Origin: Candidatus Nanohaloarchaea archaeon
GTDB lineage: Archaea > EX4484-52 > DAOVKX01
Length of the DNA: 11,138 bases
Assembly: GCA_030631505.1 (NCBI GenBank)
Contig: DAOVKX010000029.1
Coordinates: forward strand, 1-11,138
Direction of reading: 5' to 3'
In this document: piece after piece, positions 5,169 through 10,727 of the stretch
Layout of the letters: every line of letters begins with the position of its first letter
How positions within the stretch are numbered: the stretch's first letter is position 1
Notes under the pieces: model-generated
Told to the model about the DNA's origin: nothing
Seen by the model: the letters and a program-made list of their open reading frames with translations, nothing else
Database searches by the model: none
Translations under genes and position numbers: made by a program

Positions 5169-5981
5169 ATGAACAAAAAAATAGCAATATTGAGTTTGTT
5201 CTGCATAGCTCTATTAGTGGGGTTATTGATTCCCAACCTACTGGATGCAAAACCAACTGTTCGTGCAGTAAAACCAGAGTGTAATGACAAAATAGACAAC
5301 GATGGCGATGGACTAGTAGACAGAAACGACGCAGGGTGCAGTGGACCGCAAGACAATGACGAGACAAACTGCGGCGATGGCGTCTGTGAAGGCGGGGAAA
5401 CGTCAGAAACCTGCCCTGAAGATTGCGGAATTCCAGATTCGTGTAGTGATACAGACGGTGGAAACATAATAACTGTATTTGGCACAACATCAGGATACTA
5501 TAACAATACACCTTACAGCAATGACGACTACTGTGTTGATTCAGGAACAATAATGGAATACTACTGTTCCGGCAACTATGAGCAGGGTTCACAGCAAAGT
5601 TGCGGAACTGATAGTTACACAGGAGACAACTACTGCTTGAATGACTCTGTTTACAAAGACTATAGGGATTATTACTGCAGTTCTGGAGAATGTGATTACA
5701 CAGATACACCAACACTACAAGAAGAATGTGAATACGGATGCACTAATGGTACCTGTGATGGTCCACCGGATTCATGCAGCGATACAGACGGTGGCTATGT
5801 TATCCACATACAGGGAACAGTTTCAGGATATAACAACGAACTTCCATATAATTATACGGACTACTGCGTTGATAATGTGACTTTGAATGAGTATTTCTGT
5901 TCAGGAACTCAATGCAGCAGCAACCAATATAACTGTGCATGGAATTCAACTGTTTGTGTCAATGGAGCATGTGTTTTATAA
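5169..5981 (+). CDS. Secreted cysteine-rich repeat protein
   Basis: A 270-aa exported protein with an N-terminal signal peptide (MNKK, hydrophobic 5-24, probable cleavage after LLDA near 27). The mature part has about 23 cysteines in 243 residues. Visible units: a Ca-binding-like Asp loop DKIDNDGDGLVDRND (40-54), a CGDGVCEGGE-ETCPEDC unit (68-86), and two copies of a roughly 45-residue repeat starting PDSCSDTDGG (89 and 200) and ending in DYCVD...EYFCSG or EYYCSG. The CGDGVC unit is common in secreted proteins of uncultured archaea and some bacteria, but its function is unknown. Abundant Asn-X-Thr/Ser sites could be glycosylated. There is no C-terminal anchor, so it is either released or held by other surface layers. 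It lies directly downstream of a thiol oxidoreductase. Confidence 0.85.
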   Translation: MNKKIAILSLFCIALLVGLLIPNLLDAKPTVRAVKPECNDKIDNDGDGLVDRNDAGCSGPQDNDETNCGDGVCEGGETSETCPEDCGIPDSCSDTDGGNIITVFGTTSGYYNNTPYSNDDYCVDSGTIMEYYCSGNYEQGSQQSCGTDSYTGDNYCLNDSVYKDYRDYYCSSGECDYTDTPTLQEECEYGCTNGTCDGPPDSCSDTDGGYVIHIQGTVSGYNNELPYNYTDYCVDNVTLNEYFCSGTQCSSNQYNCAWNSTVCVNGACVL

Positions 5982-5986
5982 GGAAC

Positions 5987-6018
5987 GAAGGATTTTTCCT
6001 TCTTTTTTCTTTATTTTT
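5987..6018 (+). terminator. Hairpin plus T-tract after Cys-rich gene
   Basis: GAAGGA pairs with TCCTTC around a short T loop at 5987-6002, followed by a T-rich run to 6018. It begins 5 bp after the stop codon and should end the transcript. Confidence 0.7.
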
Positions 6019-6162
6019 AACAGATAGTTAAACGAAGGTTAAAGTTTACAGCACAGCTGGGGTTTCTTCGTTAAATTTAAGGTATTGGTATGTTCTCTTC
6101 TTGTTTTAAAGCATCAATTGTTTGAGTTGAATTCTGATAGAATTGATTAATAGAAACATTTA
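6019..6162. other. Non-coding stretch without recognised elements
   Basis: AT-rich sequence between the terminator and the 37-bp repeats. I see no open frame with a start signal, no tRNA and no clear hairpin. A TTTATAAGATAAG segment at its end leads into the first repeat. Confidence 0.4.
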
Positions 6163-6240
6163 TAAGATAAGTTTATACATAATAATATTAAGCTTATAAA
6201 AACTAAGATAAGTTTATACATAATAATATTAAGCTTATAA
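6163..6240 (+). repeat. Two identical 37-bp direct repeats carrying TATA-like sequence
   Basis: Copies at 6163-6199 and 6204-6240 are identical over 37 bp and separated by AAAC, a 41-bp period. Each begins TAAGATAAGTTTATAC and ends TTAAGCTTATAA. The AGTTTATACA element of copy 2 (6211-6220) is about 25 bp upstream of 6241 and could be a TATA box for a transcript starting just before the GGGTG at 6244. Copy 1 would then be a duplicated promoter or operator. Only two copies are seen and there is no spacer diversity, so this is not a CRISPR array. Confidence 0.8.
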
Positions 6241-6253
6241 CTTGGGTGTTAGT

Positions 6254-6316
6254 GTGGCTGATTTTAGAAAAAGAACTGGAGTGCGGGCTTATTTCAATAA
6301 AAAAGGTATGTTGTGA
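6254..6316 (+). CDS. Possible 20-aa mini-ORF after the repeats
   Basis: GTG start at 6254 follows GGGTG (6244-6248) at a spacing close to that of the thiol oxidoreductase gene start (GGGTG then GTG). The peptide is basic (begins MADFRKRTGVRAYF) and ends at TGA. No homologue is recognised. It may be a small protein, a leader peptide or the degraded start of an old gene. Confidence 0.3.
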   Translation: MADFRKRTGVRAYFNKKGML

Positions 6317-6327
6317 TAGGGCAAGGA

Positions 6328-6414
6328 GTGACAAGCAGAATCGTTAGTGAACGCGAGGGTAGCAGTGAAGATTATGCACAGTTACATAATTTATTTGGTG
6401 ACACAAGCTATTAA
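6328..6414 (+). CDS. Possible 28-aa mini-ORF
   Basis: GTG at 6328 opens a 28-residue frame (begins MTSRIVSEREGSSEDY) ending at TAA 6412-6414, 22 bp before the membrane metalloprotease-like gene. GTGAT at 6313-6317, overlapping the previous mini-ORF stop, could serve as a ribosome binding site. Composition is protein-like but no family is recognised; chance is a real alternative. Confidence 0.3.
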   Translation: MTSRIVSEREGSSEDYAQLHNLFGDTSY

Positions 6415-6436
6415 TAATGAAAAGAAGTGAAACGCC

Positions 6437-7045
6437 ATGCATTACAAAAGTTACGAGGCTGTAGTTCTCCTTAGTTTGCTTCTATTCCCCCTTTCTGCGT
6501 TTACCATTGCGCCAATAGCACATGAATTATTCCATATAGCTGTTCTTAACTTTTATGATTGCGGCTACTGGATGGATTATACATTTGATATAACTCATGG
6601 GATTTATGCAACTATTTATCCTTTTTGTGAGCTTAATGCAGGGCAGACAGCTATTCTTCTTCTTAGCGGTACTGTAGGAACTCTTTTGACTGGTTTTTTA
6701 CTTATACTTTTAAGTGGTTTGTTGCTAAAAAGGAAACATTTTGTTCTTTCAACCATTTTAGCACCTGTAACTGTTGGTTTTTTATTTTCTTCAGCGGTCC
6801 AGTTTTTCACAAAAGTGAGTGATCTTAGTATTGTGAAATCCGGCGACATAGAAAATGCATTAAGAATACTTAATATAGATTGTTCCCCACTAATATTTTC
6901 AATTGCGGGAGTGTTCCTGATATTAATGAGTATCGCTTACTTCTGGGGAAATCTAAAATACAGTTCAGAGATTGAGATGTTAGAAGAGCTGGGTGGGAAA
7001 CAAGTAATGCTTACGGCTGAAAAAGAGCATATAAGGAAGTTATAA
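6437..7045 (+). CDS. Multi-pass membrane protein with HExxH motif (M50-like)
   Basis: A 202-aa protein with about four hydrophobic segments (roughly 8-40, 70-97, 103-124, 150-170). The first contains AHELFHI, so His29, Glu30 and His33 form an HExxH zinc-metalloprotease motif within the membrane, as in the M50 / site-2 protease group. Asp137 in VKSGDIENALRIL lies before the last segment and could be the third metal ligand, as the Asp in the second M50 motif is. No PDZ or CBS domain is attached. The C-terminal tail (172-202) is charged and probably cytoplasmic. The ATG at 6437 is the first usable start, since an in-frame TGA lies at 6428; the ribosome binding site (AAGTGA) is weak. It may cleave membrane-bound regulators, but substrate and activity are unknown. 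Confidence 0.65.
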   Translation: MHYKSYEAVVLLSLLLFPLSAFTIAPIAHELFHIAVLNFYDCGYWMDYTFDITHGIYATIYPFCELNAGQTAILLLSGTVGTLLTGFLLILLSGLLLKRKHFVLSTILAPVTVGFLFSSAVQFFTKVSDLSIVKSGDIENALRILNIDCSPLIFSIAGVFLILMSIAYFWGNLKYSSEIEMLEELGGKQVMLTAEKEHIRKL

Positions 7046-7156
7046 ATAGCATTTCCAATGTTGAAGTTGTGAATGCTGCTAAAGGCTTTTGGAAGTAAGA
7101 GAATAACTTAAAAATCTTCAAGCAATGGGTTTTTATAAAAAACAAATCATACGAAA

Positions 7157-7170
7157 AGTTTAAATATATT
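7157..7170 (+). promoter_or_regulatory. TATA-like promoter of the AbrB-like/KaiC-like unit
   Basis: AAGTTTAAATATAT is centred about 25 bp upstream of ATG 7190, so the mRNA should begin at or within a few bases of the start codon. No Shine-Dalgarno sequence precedes ATG 7190, which agrees with leaderless translation. Confidence 0.6.
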
Positions 7171-7189
7171 TGTAAAACATATAAACATT

Positions 7190-7519
7190 ATGGCAAGTAT
7201 TCAGTCCATTAATATGGAAGATAATGATATAACACTTAATCTAAAAATTTCTAAAAAGGAATATGAATTACTAAAACAAACAACTAAAAATTTAATACTT
7301 TTGCCGACAGATTCTAATATATTAAGTGAGTGCCTGACTACTGGTAAATTAGGCAATAGTAACCGGATTATGTTCCCAAAGAAGATTCTTGACAAACACA
7401 ATATTCCACAACTTCAAAAAAAAGTTGAAGCTAAAGTTTTTGAGATGGATAACGATAAATTTTTATTAATAAAAATAGAAGAGTCTAAAACAGGGATTCC
7501 GACATTCAAGGATGACTAA
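7190..7519 (+). CDS. Small protein with possible AbrB-like (swapped-hairpin) domain
   Basis: A 109-aa protein. Residues 55-97 (GNSNRIMFPKKILDKHNI, then KKVEAKVFEMDNDKFLLIKI) follow the pattern of the AbrB/SpoVT DNA-binding fold: basic strand with Phe-Pro, short helix, two strands. The N-terminal part (13-45) is a strand-helix segment of unknown type. If the assignment is right, it would bind DNA as a dimer and regulate this locus or act in a toxin-antitoxin-like way; neither is shown. It overlaps the upstream ATG of the KaiC-like gene and lies 2 nt before that gene's better start, so the two are co-transcribed and probably translationally coupled. The family call is a pattern match, only moderately secure. 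Confidence 0.6.
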   Translation: MASIQSINMEDNDITLNLKISKKEYELLKQTTKNLILLPTDSNILSECLTTGKLGNSNRIMFPKKILDKHNIPQLQKKVEAKVFEMDNDKFLLIKIEESKTGIPTFKDD

Positions 7520-7520
7520 A

Positions 7521-8189
7521 ATGAAAGTGACAACTGGCTTAAAAGGAATGGATAGTGTACTCAATGGTGGATTTCCATCTAATACAGTTATACTAGTGTC
7601 GGGGGGTCCAGGGACAGGCAAGACTTTGGTTGCTTTAAATTTCTTATTAGAAGGTGCGGCTAAAGGTGAAAAATGCTGTTATGTTTCTTTAAATGAAGAT
7701 GAGGGAGAGTTGCTAAGGGCTTGTAAGGGTATTAAGTCGTTATGTGATGTAGAAAAATACAAGGGTAAGAACCTTGCTATAGAGAGTATACACCTGGGGG
7801 AGAGTCTGACTCTGAAGAAATTTGTTGATATAATAGAGTCTTATCCGCATATTGATAGGCTGATTATCGATAATGTTAATAAACTTTTGATGTTTGGAGA
7901 TACTAAAACGAGTTACAGGATACATTTAACTGAGTTAGTTAAACATATCAAGAAAATGAATTGCACTTTGCTGTTATGCGAAACTGAAAATGATAATATA
8001 GACACAGGAAATGGGGAAGCTTTTGAGACAGATGGCGTAATCAATCTGTCATTCTCGGAACTGGAAGAGAAGCCGATGAGAACCTTGACAGTCCATAAAT
8101 TAAGGTATACTTCTTTCGAACCAAAAATATCCCACGAATTAATAATAAACAGTAGTGGTTTGAAATTGGGTAGTGCTAAAATTATTTAG
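7521..8189 (+). CDS. Single-domain KaiC/RadA-like ATPase
   Basis: A RecA-fold ATPase of the archaeal KaiC-like group (222 aa). Numbered from the ATG at 7521: STGLKGMD-like opening (TTGLKGMDSVLNGG, 4-17), Walker A GGPGTGKT at 28-35, an Asn-Glu pair in YVSLNEDEGEL where KaiC has its catalytic Glu pair (about 58-59), Walker B RLIID at 113-117, and the closing VHKLRYTSFEPKISHELII strand pair typical of the family. A single domain, unlike two-domain cyanobacterial KaiC. Such proteins act in signalling, often with regulators encoded nearby. ATG 7521 is preferred over ATG 7512 because AAGGATGA at 7508-7515 then serves as ribosome binding site and 7512 lies inside it. The C-terminal end overlaps a convergent 32-aa gene by 8 bp. 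Confidence 0.9.
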   Translation: MKVTTGLKGMDSVLNGGFPSNTVILVSGGPGTGKTLVALNFLLEGAAKGEKCCYVSLNEDEGELLRACKGIKSLCDVEKYKGKNLAIESIHLGESLTLKKFVDIIESYPHIDRLIIDNVNKLLMFGDTKTSYRIHLTELVKHIKKMNCTLLLCETENDNIDTGNGEAFETDGVINLSFSELEEKPMRTLTVHKLRYTSFEPKISHELIINSSGLKLGSAKII

Positions 8190-8280
8190 AATCTATTTTT
8201 TTGCTTAGCTCTTTTAGTTCAGATTCAATGTTTTTCCCAATTCTCACCAATTTCTTCAATAATAATATTTCATCATCCAT
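8182..8280 (-). CDS. 32-aa microprotein with good start signals
   Basis: A short frame from ATG 8280, beginning MDDEILLLKKLVRIGKNIES and ending DSK. The start has strong support for its size: AGGAGA (minus strand, 8291-8286) about 5 nt upstream and a TATA-like TTATAATATTTAA at about 8320-8308, right for a transcript starting near 8290. The peptide is a single amphipathic helix with a Leu/Ile heptad pattern and no membrane segment, so it may dimerise or bind a partner. It is convergent with and overlaps the KaiC-like gene end by 8 bp. No family is recognised. Confidence 0.5.
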   Translation of the reverse strand: MDDEILLLKKLVRIGKNIESELKELSKKIDSK

Positions 8281-8330
8281 AAAAATCTCCTTTTATCACT
8301 TTTAAGGATTAAATATTATAAATCTTTGCA

Positions 8331-8342
8331 TTTTATATTTTG
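8331..8342 (+). promoter_or_regulatory. TATA-like box before the coupled mini-ORFs
   Basis: TTTTATATTTTG is centred about 25-30 bp upstream of GTG 8368, compatible with a leaderless or short-leader transcript. The nearby ATTATAAAT at 8315-8323 could serve the 32-aa gene on the other strand. Confidence 0.35.
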
Positions 8343-8367
8343 TTGCATAAATGTAATAAACTCAGTA

Positions 8368-8478
8368 GTGGAGGACAAAATTATCCCTTTTTCTACAAAT
8401 GCTTTAGAACCTTTGAAACGTGAGTGGTTGATAGTTTTGTCTCACACTATATCTCTGTTGGGCTCTTGGCTTGTTTAA
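8368..8478 (+). CDS. 36-aa mini-ORF, first of a TAATG-coupled pair
   Basis: GTG at 8368 opens a 36-residue frame: a polar start (MEDKIIPFSTNALEPLKR) then a hydrophobic segment (EWLIVLSHTISLLGSWLV) that ends abruptly at the stop. The stop TAA shares its last A with the ATG of the next ORF. A membrane segment that stops in mid-helix suggests either a coupled pair or one gene broken by a one-base change. No Shine-Dalgarno sequence is seen, which fits leaderless start. Confidence 0.4.
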   Translation: MEDKIIPFSTNALEPLKREWLIVLSHTISLLGSWLV

Positions 8479-8588
8479 TGTTATTATTACTTTCTTTGCT
8501 GTTTGCCTTTTACGACCGAATTGGAGACTCTAATAGTATAGAATCTGAACTTAGGAAGCTACACAGGCAGGAACGACTGCTTAAATAA
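8478..8588 (+). CDS. 36-aa mini-ORF, second of a TAATG-coupled pair
   Basis: ATG at 8478 overlaps the previous stop. The peptide begins with a hydrophobic run (MLLLLSLLFAFYDRIG) and continues into a charged helix (SIESELRKLHRQERLLK). Joined in frame to the preceding ORF by a -1 shift at the GTTTAATG junction, the two would make a single-pass membrane protein of about 73 aa with a cytoplasmic-looking charged tail. Whether coupling, programmed shift or mutation applies cannot be told here. Confidence 0.4.
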   Translation: MLLLLSLLFAFYDRIGDSNSIESELRKLHRQERLLK

Positions 8589-8594
8589 GGGTTT

Positions 8595-8637
8595 ATGTTA
8601 TACAAAAGAGATATACTTCCTTTTGTTTATATAACAT
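8595..8637. promoter_or_regulatory. Interrupted inverted repeat upstream of V4R-like gene
   Basis: ATGTTATA-CAAAAG (8595-8608) is matched by CTTTTG (8620-8625) and TATAACAT (8630-8637), with four extra bases in the right arm. It ends 3 bp before ATG 8641. It could be a terminator-like structure for the mini-ORFs, an operator, or a fold that hides the start codon region. Confidence 0.5.
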
Positions 8638-8640
8638 TCT

Positions 8641-9651
8641 ATGAGACTATCTGAATATTTGCGCAAGGGTATTATTGAAACTACTGTTGGGGGGATAATA
8701 AACAAATTTGAAATAAAGAAAAGACGTAATGTTTTATTCTTTGAAGATATATTGGCAAATTACATTAAGGAATGTGAAGATGCAGGTTATGAAACGGAAA
8801 TCATGAATGTTGGACAACAATGGATGAATTTAGGTGTGCAGGAAGTTGTCCCTGAGATATTTAAAAAAACTCCTAATTTTTTTTTAAATAACGTTATGAA
8901 ACGGGTATGGATTAACTTAGGATTGATGGATGATTTTCATATTACTAAAAAAGACGATATTATTGTAATAAAAACAAAAAATGAGGCATTAACAAGAATA
9001 ATAGGAAAAAATGAATGCTTGATAGGATTCTATGCTGGCATTCTCAACACATTATTTAACTCTCAAGTAGAATGTGTCAATGTATTTCAAACAAAGGAGT
9101 TTTGCAATTATGTGTATAAAATCGAAGATGATTTTTTTGGCACAATTAATGCAAAAGAAAAAGAAGTTTATGATGAATTGAACCACTCGCCAGAACTTAA
9201 AGGAATCACATTAAAAGATGCTTTAAAGGCGAAAATATTTCGATTAAAAAGCAACAACAGACTTTATTTTAGAGGAAAATCCTTATGGTATGTGGAAAAC
9301 ACGGTTTTTCATATACTAAGTAACAGAGGAATCCTATTAGATAGAGTGTCCTTTATATCATATAACTATTTTAAGCAAATCATTAAAAAAAGTTCATCAA
9401 ACACAGAGAAACTTACCTTGCTTAAAACTCTGCTCCAGTCAATGGGGTGGGGTACTGTAACAATAATAAATCGGAAAAAGAAAATAATATTGGAAATAAA
9501 CTGCATACCCTATGGCTTGCAACCAGAAAGAGATAACTGGACTTTGTTAATTAATGTGGTTTGTGGTTATTTATGGCTGATAAATAAAGAATTAAAAGTT
9601 GAGGACATTAAAGAATCTTATAAGAAATTAGTAGTAACTTATTCTAGTTAA
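8641..9651 (+). CDS. Protein with two probable V4R-like (hydrocarbon-binding) domains
   Basis: A 336-aa soluble protein. Residues about 55-165 follow the V4R (4-vinyl reductase) pattern: helix GQQWMNLGVQEVV, strands FHITKKDDIIVIKTK, the GFYAGIL segment at 129-135 and a final VECVNVFQTKEFCNYVYKIE strand pair with Cys145 and Cys155 where V4R proteins often have conserved cysteines. The C-terminal half looks like a degenerate second copy: SMGWGTVTIIN (268-277), strand KKIILEINCIPYG, GYLWLINKEL (309-318) and a closing strand. V4R domains bind small hydrophobic ligands in sensors and assembly factors. No DNA-binding or enzymatic domain is evident. It lies in the same orientation as the KaiC-like and mini-ORF genes. 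The start has no Shine-Dalgarno sequence but follows an inverted repeat. Domain call is by pattern and moderately sure. Confidence 0.6.
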   Translation: MRLSEYLRKGIIETTVGGIINKFEIKKRRNVLFFEDILANYIKECEDAGYETEIMNVGQQWMNLGVQEVVPEIFKKTPNFFLNNVMKRVWINLGLMDDFHITKKDDIIVIKTKNEALTRIIGKNECLIGFYAGILNTLFNSQVECVNVFQTKEFCNYVYKIEDDFFGTINAKEKEVYDELNHSPELKGITLKDALKAKIFRLKSNNRLYFRGKSLWYVENTVFHILSNRGILLDRVSFISYNYFKQIIKKSSSNTEKLTLLKTLLQSMGWGTVTIINRKKKIILEINCIPYGLQPERDNWTLLINVVCGYLWLINKELKVEDIKESYKKLVVTYSS

Positions 9652-9662
9652 GTTGAAATAAA

Positions 9663-10718
9663 TTATTGGTATTGACACAAGTAATCAACACCTTCTGTTG
9701 TATATCCACGTCTTGCAGGACATCCTCCATTGCATATCTTAAAATTATTACAAGCTTTACATTTTGATGGTGTTTTGTTTAATCGTATAAATTCTTTTAA
9801 TTTGATTTTATGAATTTCATTTAAGGCGTTTTCTCCATTCAAATCATTGAATACATTGTATAATGATTTTCTATATACCGCGCAAAGATATGTTTCGCCT
9901 AGAGAAGATATAGTAGTAAATAGTCCTTTAAGTGCAGGACAAAATCCTACTGATACATCAAGGTTGGTGACACAGTTAACTAAAAATAAAGGGTCTCCTG
10001 TTTCTATGTTTTTTGCTCCGGTATTTGATGAAAATTCTGCTAATTTTTGCAAAGTTTCCATATAATTAGTTGGTCTCAGGTCTGTTTTTTCTGATGCGTG
10101 GCCTGTTGCCATCATATCCCATACCCTACATCTCTGGATTTCAAGAGACCTCGCGAATTTGAAAATATCAAGAATTTCAGTTTCATTCAATTTTGTCAAA
10201 ACAGTCTGCGAAACACAAGTCATTCCAACCTCTTTTGCGTTTTTCAGAGCTTTTATGGCACGGTAAAAAGAACCTTCTTTACCACGGATATAATCGTGCT
10301 TTTTGGAATCAAGAGAGTCAATATTAATCTGGACTTGGCTCAAGCCCAAATTTTTTAATTCTTGTGCAAGTTTTTTTGTGAGCAAGTAACCATTAGTATT
10401 CATATGAACTATAAAACCATTATCTTTTGCGAGTTTAACTGCTTTTTTCAAATAAGGATATAATGTGGGCTCTCCACCAGAAAATGTAATCTGTTTTAAT
10501 CCAGAATTTGCAAGAGTTTGTATCAGCTTTTTTAGGTTTTCCTTACTCATATGCTTTGGGTCTGAACTATTCCCCGAATTTGCATAACACCACATACAAT
10601 TAAAATTGCATGATTCTGTAAGTTCAACTACTGCCCAGGCTAATGATTTTTCCTTCTCAAAATATTTCACCTTTTCCTTTGCATCGGTTTCTTCCCAACT
10701 AAAGGTAACCATACACAT
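9663..10718 (-). CDS. Radical SAM enzyme with SPASM domain
   Basis: A 351-aa AdoMet radical enzyme. The CX3CX2C cluster motif is ESCNFNCMWC (Cys37, 41, 44), followed by GGEPT at 81-85 and NTNG at 107-110. The C-terminal part has the full seven-cysteine SPASM pattern: Cys260-X13-G-X4-Cys279, Cys320-X2-Cys323-X5-Cys329-X3-Cys333, then Cys348, predicted to hold auxiliary iron-sulfur clusters. SPASM enzymes modify peptides (as in RiPP maturation or PqqE) or proteins, but no precursor peptide is apparent beside it. The start ATG 10718 has a GAGGA site (10729-10725) 6 nt upstream, overlapping the stop of the UbiA gene, so the two form an operon. It ends 11 bp from the convergent V4R-like gene. Confidence 0.92.
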   Translation of the reverse strand: MCMVTFSWEETDAKEKVKYFEKEKSLAWAVVELTESCNFNCMWCYANSGNSSDPKHMSKENLKKLIQTLANSGLKQITFSGGEPTLYPYLKKAVKLAKDNGFIVHMNTNGYLLTKKLAQELKNLGLSQVQINIDSLDSKKHDYIRGKEGSFYRAIKALKNAKEVGMTCVSQTVLTKLNETEILDIFKFARSLEIQRCRVWDMMATGHASEKTDLRPTNYMETLQKLAEFSSNTGAKNIETGDPLFLVNCVTNLDVSVGFCPALKGLFTTISSLGETYLCAVYRKSLYNVFNDLNGENALNEIHKIKLKEFIRLNKTPSKCKACNNFKICNGGCPARRGYTTEGVDYLCQYQ

Positions 10719-10727
10719 ATTTATTCC

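Noticed and set aside
5149..5715. 188-aa minus-strand open frame rich in Cys, His and Ser
   Set aside because: It is antisense to the Cys-rich secreted protein, whose signal peptide, repeats and ribosome binding site are convincing; the composition is the mirror of that gene.
6163..6240. CRISPR array
   Set aside because: Only two copies with a 4-bp gap; no spacers and no cas genes.
6241..6436. tRNA or other stable RNA in the gap
   Set aside because: No acceptor, anticodon or T-arm pairing could be found on either strand.
9847..10358. Two plus-strand frames of 72 and 86 aa
   Set aside because: Antisense to the radical SAM gene, whose cluster motifs are intact in the other strand.
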